Positions 18,805 through 28,047 are shown, counted from the stretch's first letter. The stretch is 64,000 nucleotides of DNA from Microvirga arabica (GCF_016811235.1 NZ_JAFBID010000002.1:1-64000); one strand, 5' to 3'. A program made the numbers and translations. Notes: generated by a model not told the origin, from the sequence alone.

Positions 18805-20664
18805 TCAGCCTTTGGCGGGGCTGGGCTTGCGGTTGAAGGTCTTGCGCAGGTTGTCCCATAACTCGATCTTCACGCCGTTCTTGCGCATGATGAAGGCCTG
18901 CTGCGACACGGAAAGCAGGTTGTTCCAGGCCCAGTAGATCACGAGACCGGCCGGGAAGGAGCCCAGCATGAAGGTGAAGATCACCGGCATCCAGGCGAAA
19001 ACCTGCTTCTGGACCGGATCCGGCGGCTCCGGGTTCATCTTCATCTGCAGCCACATGGTGATGCCCATGAGGATCGGCCACACGCCGAGCATCAGGAACG
19101 GGCCCAGCACCGGCACCGCGCCCGGGTTGTAAGGCAGCAGGCCGAACAGGTTGAAGATCGACGTCGGATCCGGGGCCGCGAGGTCGCGGATCCAGCCGAA
19201 GAACGGTGCATGGCGCATTTCGATGGTGACGAAGAGCACCTTGTAGAGCGCGAAGAACACCGGAATCTGGATCAGCACCGGCCAGCAGCCGGCAACCGGA
19301 TTGATCTTCTCCTTGCGGTAGAGCTCCATCAGCGCCTGCTGCTGCTTCATCTTGTCGTCCGCATAGCGCTCGCGGATCGACGTCATCTCCGGCTGCACTG
19401 CTTTCATCTTCGCCATGGAGGCGTAGGACTTGTTGGCGAGCGGGAAGAACAGGATCTTCAGCAGCACCGTGACGATCAGGATCGCGACGCCGAAATTGCC
19501 GAACATGCGGAAGAAGAAGTCGAGCACGTTGAAGAGCGGCTTGGTGATGAAGTAGAACCAGCCCCAGTCGATCAGCAGATCGAAGTTCTTGATGCCGAGC
19601 GCCTCATCATAGGCGTCGACGGTCGCAACCTCCTTGGCGCCTGCGAAGAGGCGCTGCGTCACCTCCGTGGTGGCGCCGGGCTGGAGCGTCTGCGCCGTGC
19701 CGAGCATGTTGGCCTGGTAGATCTGGCCAGTCGGGCCCTGGCGCATGGTGAAGGAGCCCTGATAGGGCTGCGCCTGGTCCGGGATGACCGCAGCGGCCCA
19801 GTACTTGTCGGTGATGCCGACGAAGCCGCCGTTCACGCCTTCCCACACCTCGCCGACGGTGTTCTGACCGGCGGGAACCGGGTCTTCCTTGGCGATGGCG
19901 TCGTAGGTGTATTCCTGCAGGCCCTTGTCCCCGAGCACGCCGATCAGGCCCTCGTGCAGCACGTAATAGCCGAGGGTCGTCGGCTTGCCGTGGCGGGAGA
20001 CGAGGCCGTAGGGATGCAGGGTCGCCGGCGCGGAGCCGCGGTTCTCGACGGCGTTCTTGACGGTGAACATGGACTTTTCGTCCACGGAGATCGTGCGGCG
20101 GAAGACGAGGCCCTGGCCGTTGTCCCAGGTGAGCGTCACCGGGGTGGAGGGTGTCAGCGTCGTCCGGTCGGCGGTCCAGACCGTCTCGGCCGTCGGCAGG
20201 GCGCCGTTCTGCGTTCCGACCCACCCGAAATCCGCGTAGTACGGGTTCTGGGTGCCGGCGGGCGACAGCAGCACGATGTTCGGGCTGCGCGGATCGACCG
20301 TCTCACGGTAGTTCTTGAGCGACACGTCGTCGATGCGGCCGCCGCGCAGGTTGACCGAGCCGGCAATGGTCGGCGTGTCGATGGTCACGCGCGGCGAGCG
20401 GGCCAGCGCCGCTTCACGGGTCTCGACCGTGGGAGCCACCGGGGTGCTGGGCACCGTTCCCGGCACCGTGGGAGCAGCACCGCCGGCCTGACTCGGGCTG
20501 GCAGGCGGGTTCGGCGCATTCGGATTGACCTGCGTGGATTGCTGCTGCTGGGCCGCCTGGCGCTGCCTCTCGGCCTCCGGGGCCGCGAAGAAGTATTGCC
20601 AGCCTAGCAGGACCGCCATCGACAGCACGATGGCGACGATGAGGTTTTTGTTGTCATCACGCAT
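18805..20664 (-). CDS. yidC: Membrane protein insertase YidC
   Basis: Inserts and folds inner-membrane proteins with or without SecYEG. The 619-residue length is normal for proteobacteria. It has an N-terminal membrane anchor ([20 protein letters not shown]), a Pro/Ala/Gln-rich linker, the large periplasmic P1 domain, and the conserved C-terminal five-helix core (from about 365) with [16 protein letters not shown] and [17 protein letters not shown] in the cytoplasmic loop. It overlaps rnpA by 8 bp in the rpmH-rnpA-yidC operon. Confidence 0.96.
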   Translation of the reverse strand: MRDDNKNLIVAIVLSMAVLLGWQYFFAAPEAERQRQAAQQQQSTQVNPNAPNPPASPSQAGGAAPTVPGTVPSTPVAPTVETREAALARSPRVTIDTPTIAGSVNLRGGRIDDVSLKNYRETVDPRSPNIVLLSPAGTQNPYYADFGWVGTQNGALPTAETVWTADRTTLTPSTPVTLTWDNGQGLVFRRTISVDEKSMFTVKNAVENRGSAPATLHPYGLVSRHGKPTTLGYYVLHEGLIGVLGDKGLQEYTYDAIAKEDPVPAGQNTVGEVWEGVNGGFVGITDKYWAAAVIPDQAQPYQGSFTMRQGPTGQIYQANMLGTAQTLQPGATTEVTQRLFAGAKEVATVDAYDEALGIKNFDLLIDWGWFYFITKPLFNVLDFFFRMFGNFGVAILIVTVLLKILFFPLANKSYASMAKMKAVQPEMTSIRERYADDKMKQQQALMELYRKEKINPVAGCWPVLIQIPVFFALYKVLFVTIEMRHAPFFGWIRDLAAPDPTSIFNLFGLLPYNPGAVPVLGPFLMLGVWPILMGITMWLQMKMNPEPPDPVQKQVFAWMPVIFTFMLGSFPAGLVIYWAWNNLLSVSQQAFIMRKNGVKIELWDNLRKTFNRKPSPAKG

Positions 20665-21088
20665 GGGATTGTCCGCGACGCTCGCCGTTGGAGGGAGGTG
20701 AGGAGGAAGAACGCTCTGCGGGAGAGGCGCTTTTTGGCTTTATGACCGCCCGCAATGCGCGCCGAAGATCGTCGATGAGCACGTCGAAATCGGCGGAGAG
20801 GATGTCTCGCCGTCCGATGACGACAACATCCGCATCGAGGGTTGCGTAGTCCTGGCCTGCCGTGGGGATGGCGGCCCGGAGTCGACGCTTGATGCGATTG
20901 CGCTCTGTGGCGTGGCCGACCCGCTTCGTGACCGTGAGCCCGAAGCGCAGGCCGAGGCCGGAACCTTCGCGAAGGCGGGCCTGAACCGTCATCCGCTCGG
21001 TATGAAAGCGGCGGCCGGAGGCCGCCGCGACGAAGTCAGGTCTTTTCGTCAGACGCCCGAGGCTAGACGTTGCGCGATGGTCGCGCAT
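20657..21088 (-). CDS. rnpA: Ribonuclease P protein component
   Basis: Protein subunit that helps RNase P RNA process tRNA 5' ends. The 143-residue protein starts [19 protein letters not shown] and has the RNR signature [15 protein letters not shown] much longer in-frame reading upstream passes through rpmH and is discarded. The C-terminal 25 residues are Ser/Pro-rich and unconserved-looking. It is 20 bp downstream of rpmH. Confidence 0.93.
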   Translation of the reverse strand: MRDHRATSSLGRLTKRPDFVAAASGRRFHTERMTVQARLREGSGLGLRFGLTVTKRVGHATERNRIKRRLRAAIPTAGQDYATLDADVVVIGRRDILSADFDVLIDDLRRALRAVIKPKSASPAERSSSSPPSNGERRGQSHA

Positions 21089-21108
21089 CGGGCTGTCCTT
21101 GACGGCGC

Positions 21109-21243
21109 TTACGCGGACAGGCGCTTGCGGCCATGGGCGCGGCGAGCGGCAATGACCTTGCGGCCACCCTTGGTCGCCATGCGCGCACGGAAGCCGTGGC
21201 GGCGCTTGCGAACCAGCTTGCTCGGTTGATACGTCCTCTTCAC
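21109..21243 (-). CDS. rpmH: 50S ribosomal protein L34
   Basis: A 44-residue basic protein read directly from the sequence: it begins [17 protein letters not shown] and ends GRKRLSA, the exact L34 pattern. The start codon is GTG (21243-21241). It is the first gene of the rpmH-rnpA-yidC cluster. Confidence 0.97.
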   Translation of the reverse strand: MKRTYQPSKLVRKRRHGFRARMATKGGRKVIAARRAHGRKRLSA

Positions 21244-21510
21244 GGCACTTCTCCGGTCGAATGGGGCAGCGGTGCTCGAAGGCTCGCGCCCGTCTGGTTG
21301 GGAGGGGTTTCCCCCGAAACTGTTTCGAAAAAACGATCAGCGCCCCAAGAAGAGCGCTGTCAGCTTGCGGGCTTATGAAGGAATGGTGGGGCAAAGTCAA
21401 CGCCGCTTCGGCCTTTATGCGGCAATCCGGCCCTTCCTCACCAAGCTGTGACGGACCGGTAGGCTTGACCTTGTCGGGCGCTACATACCACACCGGTTCC
21501 AGGAGGACAC

Positions 21511-22305
21511 GTGGCCCAGATACATCCGAAGACGGAGAGCCCGAAACAGGCCGGCCGTATCTGGCGCATAGTGCCCCTGGCGCTCATCCTGATTGCGATC
21601 GGAGCCGTCTTCGCAACGGGTGTTCACCGCTCCCTCACGCTCGAGACCTTCGTGCATTATCAGGCTTGGCTTCGGGATCTTGTGGCCGCCCACGGCCCGG
21701 CGATGCTTGGCCTTTACGGCCTGATATATGTGGCGGCCGTCACCCTCTCGCTGCCGGCTTCCGCCTTTCTGACCGCCATCGGGGGGTATCTCTTCGGCTG
21801 GCCGCTTGGAGGCATTACGGCCAACTTGGCCGCAACACTCGGCGCGACCAATATCTTTCTTATCGCCCGGTCGTCACTAGGACGCCCTCTGCTCGAGCGG
21901 GCGGGCTCCCGCATCCAGAGCCTTGCGGAAGGCTTCCGGAAGCAATCCTTTCTCTATCTGCTCTCCCTTCGCCTGATCCCCGTGGTGCCGTTCTGGCTCA
22001 CGAATCTGGCTGCGGCCTTCTTCGGCATGCGCCTGAGGCCCTTCGTCCTGGCAACCCAGCTCGGGATGCTGCCGGCGTCGTTCGCCTTCGCTCTGGCCGG
22101 ATCGGGGCTGGATGAGATCATCGCGAAGCATGAGCGGCAGCGTGCCGAGTGCCTGGCCGTGGGGCGCAGCGATTGTGCCATTGACTTCAATGCCAAAAGC
22201 CTGTTGACGCCCGAGCTGATGACTGCTCTCGCTCTGCTCGGAATATTGGCGCTGATCCCGATTGCGCTCAAGCAATGGCGCCGTCGCAAAGCGGGCGAGA
22301 GCTGA
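21511..22305 (+). CDS. TVP38/TMEM64 family membrane protein
   Basis: A 264-residue multi-pass membrane protein. The SNARE-associated/DedA-like domain is seen in SLPASAFLTAIGGYLFGWPLGG and LRLIPVVPFWLTNLAAAFFGM. The start is a GTG at 21511 with AGGAGG 4 bases upstream. The stop overlaps the next ATG (TGATG), so it is coupled to the reductase-like gene; the pairing of a TVP38 protein with a mercuric-reductase-like flavoprotein recurs in bacteria. The substrate is unknown. Confidence 0.9.
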   Translation: MAQIHPKTESPKQAGRIWRIVPLALILIAIGAVFATGVHRSLTLETFVHYQAWLRDLVAAHGPAMLGLYGLIYVAAVTLSLPASAFLTAIGGYLFGWPLGGITANLAATLGATNIFLIARSSLGRPLLERAGSRIQSLAEGFRKQSFLYLLSLRLIPVVPFWLTNLAAAFFGMRLRPFVLATQLGMLPASFAFALAGSGLDEIIAKHERQRAECLAVGRSDCAIDFNAKSLLTPELMTALALLGILALIPIALKQWRRRKAGES

Positions 22306-23762
22306 TGATGAAGCTGACGGACCAACAGGGCAGGCGCGTCTTGCAGCCCGATCTCTGCGTCATCGGCGCCGGCTCGGCCGGCCTGTCGGTCGCGTCCATC
22401 GCGGCCTCCCTCGGGGCATCCGTGGTGCTGATCGAGAAGAACAGGATGGGCGGAGATTGCCTGAACGTGGGCTGCGTTCCCTCTAAGGCGCTGATCGCCG
22501 CGTCTCTCCATGCTCGCGCCACGCGCGAAGCGGGAGATTTCGGAATCGGGGCAGGGGAGCCCATCGTCGACTTCACCAAGGTCCATGCGCATGTGAAGGG
22601 CGCCATTGCGGCCATCGCCCCTATGGACTCGACGGAGCGCTACCAGGCCATGGGGGTGTCGGTGATCGCAGGCGAAGCCCGGTTCGCGGATGCCCATACG
22701 GTTGTCGCCGGCGACCGGATTATCCGGGCCCGCCGCTTCGTCATCGCGACCGGCTCCCGCCCGGCCGTCCCGTCGATTCGCGGACTTGATCAGATCCCCT
22801 ATCTGACCAACGAAACCATCTTCGATCTGGCCGAGAAGCCCGCGCATCTCGTTGTGATCGGCGGCGGCGCCGTAGGGGTCGAAATTGCTCAGGCCTATCG
22901 GATGCTGGGTGCCCAGGTCACGCTCCTGGAGGCCGGCGAGCGCCTCCTGGCGCAGGAAGATCCCGAGATGGCGGGCGTCGTCGACCAGGCTCTCAGGTCG
23001 GACGGGGTTGCCGTCAGAACCGGAGCCTCCATCGAAAGGATCGAACCGGCGAAAGCGGGGGGCTTTGCTGTCGTCCTCAGCACCGGCGAGAGCATCGACG
23101 GAAGCCATCTGCTCGTCGCCACGGGACGCAAGCCCGTCGTGGATGGGGTAGCCCTTGAGGCTGCGGGGATCGCGTCCGACGCCTCGGGTATTCTGGTCGA
23201 TAGAGGGCTTAGAACCTCCAACCGGCGCGTCTATGCCATTGGCGATTGCGCGGGCGGGGCAGGCAAGGGCGCCCGGTTCACCCATGTGGCGAACCATCAT
23301 GCGGGCCTGGTGATCCGGAACGCCCTGTTCCGGCTCCCCGTCCGCGTCGGGAAGGCCCCCATTCCCCGCGTGACCTATACTGCGCCGGAGCTGGCCTCCG
23401 TCGGACTGACGGAGGCGCAGGTCCGGGAACAGCATGGCACCATCCGCATCCTGCGCTGGGCCTTTGCCGACAACGACAGGGCCCGCACGGAAAGACAGAC
23501 CGAAGGGCATGTGAAGGCCGTGGTCACCCCGCGCGGCCGGATCCTGGGCTGCTCCATCGTCGGGGCGCATGCCGGGGAACTCATCATGCCGTGGGTTCTG
23601 GCCATGAGCCGCGGCATGAAGGTTTCCCATCTCGCCGGGTTGATTTATCCCTACCCTACATTTTCCGAGGTGACGAAGAGCACGGCGGTGGAGTTTCTCA
23701 AGCCTTCGGCTCAGAATCCCTGGGTGCGGCGGCTGGTGTCCCTGGTCCGCCGCTTGGGATAA
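22305..23762 (+). CDS. Mercuric-reductase-like FAD-dependent disulfide oxidoreductase
   Basis: A 485-residue class I pyridine nucleotide-disulfide reductase. It has the FAD-binding VIGAGSAGLSVA, the redox pair in GGDCLNVGCVPSK, the NAD-binding VIGGGAVGVEIAQ, a YAIGDCAG motif and the dimerisation domain. It lacks the N-terminal metal-binding domain and the C-terminal cysteine pair of true MerA, so mercury reduction should not be assumed. It is coupled to the TVP38 gene before it and 8 bp ahead of a histidine kinase. Confidence 0.9.
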   Translation: MMKLTDQQGRRVLQPDLCVIGAGSAGLSVASIAASLGASVVLIEKNRMGGDCLNVGCVPSKALIAASLHARATREAGDFGIGAGEPIVDFTKVHAHVKGAIAAIAPMDSTERYQAMGVSVIAGEARFADAHTVVAGDRIIRARRFVIATGSRPAVPSIRGLDQIPYLTNETIFDLAEKPAHLVVIGGGAVGVEIAQAYRMLGAQVTLLEAGERLLAQEDPEMAGVVDQALRSDGVAVRTGASIERIEPAKAGGFAVVLSTGESIDGSHLLVATGRKPVVDGVALEAAGIASDASGILVDRGLRTSNRRVYAIGDCAGGAGKGARFTHVANHHAGLVIRNALFRLPVRVGKAPIPRVTYTAPELASVGLTEAQVREQHGTIRILRWAFADNDRARTERQTEGHVKAVVTPRGRILGCSIVGAHAGELIMPWVLAMSRGMKVSHLAGLIYPYPTFSEVTKSTAVEFLKPSAQNPWVRRLVSLVRRLG

Positions 23763-23770
23763 AACCGAAC

Positions 23771-25207
23771 ATGAGATCTGAGCAGACATCCCTTGCAGGG
23801 CGCATCCTGAGCCAGTTCGGGCTCTCGGCGCGCCTGCTGCTGCTCACGGTGCTGTTCGTGATGATCGCCGAGGTGCTCATCTACGTGCCCTCCGTGGCCA
23901 ATTTCCGCCTCACATGGCTGAACGACCGCCTCGCCGCGGCGCAGATCGCCGCGATGGTGCTCGATGCGGCGCCCGAGGAAAGCCTCCCTGAAGATCTCGA
24001 AATACGCCTTCTTCAGGGGGTCGGGGCCCGGGCCATTGCCCTGCGGGGCGGCGGGCGCAGGAGCATTCTGGCCGCGGGCGACGTCCCGACCGAGGTGGGC
24101 AAGACCGTGGACCTGCGGGACGCGCAATGGCTTATCCTGGTTCAGGATGCCTTCGACGTCCTGCTCAATCCGGCCGACAAGCCGATCCGGGTCATCGGGG
24201 CGGGCATGGGGGTCGACTTCGTGGAGATGATCCTCGATCAGCGGCCCCTGCGCCACGCCATGATCGAGTTCTCGCGCAACATCCTGTTCCTGTCCCTGTT
24301 CATCTCCATCATCACGGCGGGACTTGTCTATCTCACCCTGCAATGGGTGATCGTGCGTCCGGTGCGGCGTCTCACCGGTAATATTGCGGAATTCTCAAGC
24401 AATCCGGAGGACGCCTCCCGGGTCATCCGGCCCACGGATCGCGTCGACGAGATCGGGCTCGCAGAGCAGGCCCTGGCCCGCATGGAAACGACCCTGGCCG
24501 ATGAGCTGCGCCAGAAGCGGCGTCTCGCCCAGCTCGGCCTTGCCGTCAGCAAGATCAACCATGAGCTGCGCAACATGCTGACCACGGCTCAGCTTCTGAC
24601 AGACCGCCTGGACAATGTCAGCGACGATTCCGTGCAGCGCATCGCCCCCAGGCTGGTCGGCACCCTGGACCGGGCGATCGCCTTCTGCGAGACGACTCTG
24701 GCCTTTGGCCGGGCGACCGAGCCCCTGCCGCAGCGGCGCCTCATCCCTCTGGCGCCCATGATCGACGAGTTGTCGAACCTGACGGATCTGGCGCCCGAGG
24801 TCGGGATCGCATTCCAAGCGGATGTTCCCGATGACCTGATGATCGACGCGGATCCGGACCAGCTCTCCCGGGTGCTCGTGAATGTGGTCCGCAACGCGGT
24901 TCAGGCGCTCAGCCAGACCGGCTCTCCCCATGGCCAGCCCTGCATCGACATCTCGGCCCGCCGGGAGGGCGGCACCGTCGTCATCCTGATCAAGGACAAC
25001 GGCCCAGGCATCCCCGAGAGGGCCAAGGCCAACCTGTTCACGCCCTTCCAGGGGTCGGCTCAGAAGGGCGGAACGGGCTTGGGGCTGCCGATTGCTGCCG
25101 AACTCGTTCAGCTCCACGGCGGAACCATCATCCTCGATGAAGGGCAGGGGAGAACCTGCTTCAAGATCACGATCCCCGACCGGCCCTCCCCAGCGGAAGC
25201 AATCTGA
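23771..25207 (+). CDS. Membrane sensor histidine kinase
   Basis: A 478-residue kinase: TM1 at about 20-40, an extracytoplasmic region to about 172, TM2 at about 175-197, a HAMP domain (RPVRRLTGNIAEFSS, then PTDRVDEIGLAE), a HisKA segment with NHELRNML as the phosphoacceptor site, and HATPase with NVVRNAVQAL and DNGPGIP. There is no adjacent regulator. It starts at ATG 23771, 8 bp after the reductase-like gene, so the membrane protein, flavoprotein and kinase form one operon. Confidence 0.9.
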   Translation: MRSEQTSLAGRILSQFGLSARLLLLTVLFVMIAEVLIYVPSVANFRLTWLNDRLAAAQIAAMVLDAAPEESLPEDLEIRLLQGVGARAIALRGGGRRSILAAGDVPTEVGKTVDLRDAQWLILVQDAFDVLLNPADKPIRVIGAGMGVDFVEMILDQRPLRHAMIEFSRNILFLSLFISIITAGLVYLTLQWVIVRPVRRLTGNIAEFSSNPEDASRVIRPTDRVDEIGLAEQALARMETTLADELRQKRRLAQLGLAVSKINHELRNMLTTAQLLTDRLDNVSDDSVQRIAPRLVGTLDRAIAFCETTLAFGRATEPLPQRRLIPLAPMIDELSNLTDLAPEVGIAFQADVPDDLMIDADPDQLSRVLVNVVRNAVQALSQTGSPHGQPCIDISARREGGTVVILIKDNGPGIPERAKANLFTPFQGSAQKGGTGLGLPIAAELVQLHGGTIILDEGQGRTCFKITIPDRPSPAEAI

Positions 25208-25311
25208 GCTTTCGGCAAAACTTCCGCACAAGAGGCTTGCCAACCGCGCCGGATCCCTTTATGTCACCGGCCTCGGTCAACGTTGCTTCCCGCAACGACT
25301 TAGCCGACCAA

Positions 25312-25388
25312 GCGCCCGTAGCTCAGCTGGATAGAGCACCAGACTACGAATCTGGGGGTCAGAGGTTCGAATCCTTTCGGGCGCGCCA
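25312..25388 (+). tRNA. tRNA-Arg(ACG)
   Basis: A complete 77-nt cloverleaf: acceptor GCGCCCG/CGGGCGC, D arm GCTCAGCTGGATAGAGC, anticodon arm CCAGA-CTACGAA-TCTGG with anticodon ACG, T arm with GTTCGAATC, and encoded CCA. It reads CGU (and CGC/CGA after A34 deamination to inosine). Confidence 0.96.
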
Positions 25389-25485
25389 TTCTTCTCAAGA
25401 CATCGATACAGGCAGGATGAAGGTTCGAAGGCGCCTTGGCGCACTCCGGAACCTTCGTGGCCGATAGTCTTCCTAGGATTGGGGT

Positions 25486-25653
25486 TTACACTTCCGCCGC
25501 CGGCGTGACGCCGAGATCGTCCAGCTTGGCTCGAACCTCCGTGATCGACCTCTTCAGCTTCAGGCTGATGACCGAGACAGGAATCCCCTCCCGGGCCAGG
25601 GTCAGAAGGGCCTGCACGGATTCGTAGCTCCAGGAACCGCCGGAATCATTCAT
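25486..25653 (-). CDS. Small conserved hypothetical protein
   Basis: A 55-residue protein starting MNDSGGSWSYESVQALL with a GAGGT ribosome site. The body REGIPVSVISLKLKRSITEV looks like a single helix-turn-helix-like unit. I do not recognise a named family. It lies just after tRNA-Arg in the stress-gene region. Confidence 0.65.
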   Translation of the reverse strand: MNDSGGSWSYESVQALLTLAREGIPVSVISLKLKRSITEVRAKLDDLGVTPAAEV

Positions 25654-25796
25654 AGCCGAGACCTCCAATCGATGAACGGCAAGCGTCGCCTTCAAGTGCG
25701 GCGAGATCATGAAGAGAGGATCGCTGCAAACCTCCGCCGCAACCTTAGCCGAAGATGCGCGTTCCTTGTGGAGGCAACACTCACAGGAACTCTCTC

Positions 25797-26063
25797 ATGG
25801 GCATCATCTGGACCATCATCATCGGCTTCGTGGCAGGTTTGATCGCGAAATGGATCATGCCGGGCCGGAACGAGCCATCGGGTTTCATCATGACGACGAT
25901 CCTCGGCATCGTCGGCGCTTTCGTCGCCACCTATCTCGGGCAGGCCCTGGGCTGGTACCGGGCCGATGAAGGAGCTGGCTTCATCGGCGCCATCGTCGGC
26001 GCCATCGTCGTGCTCTTCATCTATGGCCTGATCGTTGGACGCCGCTCGAGCTCCACGTACTGA
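25797..26063 (+). CDS. GlsB/YeaQ/YmgE family stress-response membrane protein
   Basis: An 88-residue protein with three membrane segments and the glycine-rich pattern GIIWTIIIGFVAGLIAKWIMPG...GFIMTTILGIVGAFVATYLG that defines this 'transglycosylase-associated' family. The family is stress-inducible with unknown biochemistry. It is followed by a strong terminator shared with the convergent DUF2892 gene. I see no EcfG-type site directly upstream. Confidence 0.93.
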   Translation: MGIIWTIIIGFVAGLIAKWIMPGRNEPSGFIMTTILGIVGAFVATYLGQALGWYRADEGAGFIGAIVGAIVVLFIYGLIVGRRSSSTY

Positions 26064-26088
26064 TCGCGCCGGAGACGAACTCAAGAAG

Positions 26089-26122
26089 GGGCCACAGTTT
26101 CCGCTGTGGCCCTTTTCTTTTA
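26089..26122 (+). terminator. Rho-independent terminator
   Basis: GGGCCACAG-TTTCCG-CTGTGGCCC followed by TTTTCTTTT, just past the YeaQ-like gene and touching the end of the convergent DUF2892 gene. Confidence 0.88.
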
Positions 26123-26380
26123 GCCGTGATGGGCGAGCCGGCCGCTCTCGGACGAGCCCGTCAGGGCCGCCTTGACCGGGCACTGGCCGACATAGCCGCG
26201 CCAGGCCAGGTAGGATCCGCCCGCAAGCGCCAGGATGTTCAGGAGCGGGTTGGGGCGGGGCTTGGCGGCCGCGGCCGCAAGACCGAGGCCCGCCAGCATG
26301 TAGGCGCCGCGCTCCGTGGTGCTGAGATTGGGCTGCCCGTTCATCAGCGATCCGGCCTTGGCCGATATCATGTTCGTCAC
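26120..26380 (-). CDS. DUF2892 family small membrane protein
   Basis: An 86-residue protein with two hydrophobic segments and the family end motif YVGQCPVKAALTG, resembling the membrane domain of YgaP. The start is GTG 26380 with AAGGAG about 9 bases upstream. It has its own EcfG-type promoter and is divergent from the second DUF892 gene, so both would be switched on together under general stress. Confidence 0.82.
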   Translation of the reverse strand: MTNMISAKAGSLMNGQPNLSTTERGAYMLAGLGLAAAAAKPRPNPLLNILALAGGSYLAWRGYVGQCPVKAALTGSSESGRLAHHG

Positions 26381-26408
26381 GTCATTTCTCCTTGATTGGC
26401 ATGGGCCG

Positions 26409-26434
26409 AACGCGACGCGAAGGGGTGTTGTTCC
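26409..26434 (-). promoter_or_regulatory. Candidate EcfG general-stress promoter
   Basis: On the minus strand GGAAC (26434-26430) and CGTT (26412-26409) with a 17-bp spacer, ahead of the DUF2892 gene. Confidence 0.65.
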
Positions 26435-26463
26435 CCCTTTGAAAAAGAGTCCGGAAGCAGTCC

Positions 26464-26488
26464 GGAACCTCAAAGCTTGGCCTCCGTT
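26464..26488 (+). promoter_or_regulatory. Candidate EcfG general-stress promoter
   Basis: GGAAC at 26464-26468, a 16-bp spacer, CGTT at 26485-26488; 31 bp before the second DUF892 gene. Confidence 0.7.
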
Positions 26489-26519
26489 GAGTCCACGCTT
26501 CAACCAAGGAGTTGTCACG

Positions 26520-27014
26520 ATGCCAGCCAAGGAAAAGACCCTGGAAGACCTCTTTCTTCATACCCTGAAGGACATTTTCTACGCCGAAAAGCAGATCCTG
26601 AAATCCCTGCCGAAGATGGCGAAGAATGCGGAATCCGAAGAGCTGCGGCAGGCTTTCGAAACTCATCGTGTGGAAACGGAAGGCCAGATCGAACGCCTTG
26701 AGAAGGTCTTCGAGATGCTCGGCAAACCGGCCCGCGGCGTGCAGTGCGAGGCCATCAACGGCATCATCGAGGAAGGCAAGGAAGTCATGGAAGACTTCGC
26801 CGATAGCGAGGCTCTCGATGCCGGCATCCTCGCTGCCGCTCAGGCAGTGGAGCACTATGAGATCACCCGCTACGGCTCCCTGAAGACCTGGGCTCAGGAA
26901 CTGGGCATGAACGATGCCGCCAAGCTCCTGGACCAGAACCTTCAGGAGGAGAAGAAGACCGATCAGCTTCTGACCCAGCTCGCCGAGGCGCGCGTCAACA
27001 CCAAAGCCGCCTGA
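26520..27014 (+). CDS. Ferritin-like DUF892 stress protein, second copy
   Basis: A 164-residue helical protein, paralogous to 13566-14069, with LKDIFYAEKQI, the EKVFEMLGKPARG segment and AAAQAVEHYEITRYG conserved. ATG 26520 begins MPAKEKTLEDLF. It sits between an EcfG-type promoter and a strong terminator, so it is a single-gene unit. Having two stress-regulated copies suggests either dosage or split conditions. Confidence 0.92.
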   Translation: MPAKEKTLEDLFLHTLKDIFYAEKQILKSLPKMAKNAESEELRQAFETHRVETEGQIERLEKVFEMLGKPARGVQCEAINGIIEEGKEVMEDFADSEALDAGILAAAQAVEHYEITRYGSLKTWAQELGMNDAAKLLDQNLQEEKKTDQLLTQLAEARVNTKAA

Positions 27015-27030
27015 CGGTCATCTCACATCG

Positions 27031-27066
27031 GAAAACCCCGCGCTCCTGGGCGCGGGGTTTTCTTTT
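27031..27066 (+). terminator. Rho-independent terminator
   Basis: AAAACCCCGCGC-TCCTGG-GCGCGGGGTTTTC followed by TTTT, after the second DUF892 gene. Confidence 0.9.
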
Positions 27067-27087
27067 GAGCCTCTGGAGGTGGGAGGC

Positions 27088-27336
27088 TCAGTGGCGATTG
27101 GCCGGGCAAGGCGTGACGGCCGTGTTCAGGGTGAGCCGCATGGAGCCCGACGGGGTGATGTCGAGTGCGGCTTCCATGGCGGCCGGATCTTCGATCAGAT
27201 GCACGAAGGCCAGAAGCCTCAGCCGCACGATCGGCGGCAGCTGGGAGAGGTAGGCCGCCAGCGTCTGGGTGGTTCCTTCAGCCATCTCCTCGTGAACGAA
27301 AGAGGTTACAGGAGGGATCTCGTCAGGCAGCGACAT
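27088..27336 (-). CDS. Small hypothetical protein coupled to luxI
   Basis: An 82-residue protein (MSLPDEIPPVTSFVHEEMAE...) whose start overlaps the 3' end of the luxI reading frame by 14 bp. It is mostly helical-looking with no known motif. The overlap suggests it was translated with luxI. I recall small coupled genes after luxI in methylobacteria, but I cannot confirm homology here. Confidence 0.6.
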   Translation of the reverse strand: MSLPDEIPPVTSFVHEEMAEGTTQTLAAYLSQLPPIVRLRLLAFVHLIEDPAAMEAALDITPSGSMRLTLNTAVTPCPANRH

Positions 27337-27967
27337 GGGGCACCCGATCGGTAAAGGTGGAGGTGCCGGTGGCGCGGACCAGGCACGAGCCGCGCAGGCC
27401 CGCGAGTCTGCTCACATGCCTCAGGCTGTTCTCCGAAATCTGAATGGCGGCCGCGATGCAGGGCTGGTCTTCGATCATGGTCGGCAGACCCAAGGGGCGG
27501 ACCTCGAAACCTGCCTGCTGCCAGCGCGGCAGCCACCACATCTCGACCACGGCGGTCACCTCCGTAATGCCTTCCTCGAGACAGAATTGCTGAAAGGCTG
27601 CCAGAAGGCGGCAATCCGTGCGGCCCATGCGCCGCTCCCTGACGATGAAGTACCGGGTGCATTCGAGAATTGCGGACCCGGACAGCACGTCGCGGCCTTT
27701 GACCAAGTGGGCAAAGGACTCGCTAATCATGTGCGGCAGCAGAGTCGGCTAGAGCCTCAGGCCCCCAATGACACGCCCGTTATCGAGCGCGACCAGATAG
27801 GTCGCTTGGTCATTGTCATAAGCATCCACATCCCGCCCGTCAGGGCGTTCGAGGTCGCGCCATCCGCGCTCGCCCACGAAGATTTCGTGCCTCAGGCGGA
27901 AATATTCGTCGAGGATCGCTTCATATGCATCTTTGTTCTCGTCGGTGATGACGTGAATTGAGGTCAT
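27323..27967 (-). pseudogene. luxI: LuxI-type acyl-homoserine-lactone synthase, interrupted by an in-frame TAG
   Basis: Reading from ATG 27967 gives 72 residues with the LuxI core: FRLRHEIFVGERGW, then DAYDND and GRVIGGLRL, matching the conserved Arg, Phe, Trp and Asp positions. Codon 73 is TAG (27751-27749). The same frame continues without shift as PTLLPHMISESFAHL and runs to a normal LuxI C-terminus; total length would be 214 residues. Homologues read RLLPT at this point, so a TTG-to-TAG change is the simplest history. The downstream half alone lacks the catalytic N-terminus. Readthrough or a sequencing error is possible. Confidence 0.88.
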
Positions 27968-28047
27968 ACCCCATGCCCTCCTTTTTCTGGAGAGCAGTGT
28001 CCATGACCGGCCTGATTTGGATATTGTAGGAAATTACAGGTGCTTCT

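Noticed and set aside
19210-20607. 465-codon frame opposite yidC
   Set aside because: Antisense shadow, His/Arg-rich composition typical of the reverse of high-GC genes.
21089-21493. Long N-terminal extension of rnpA
   Set aside because: It crosses rpmH in a different frame; the RnpA start at 21088 is typical.
22305-23762. Annotation as a true mercuric reductase
   Set aside because: The N-terminal metal-binding domain and the C-terminal vicinal cysteines are absent, and no mer genes are nearby.
21954-23789. 611-codon frame opposite the reductase-like gene
   Set aside because: Shadow frame over two genes with clear FAD/NAD and TVP38 motifs.
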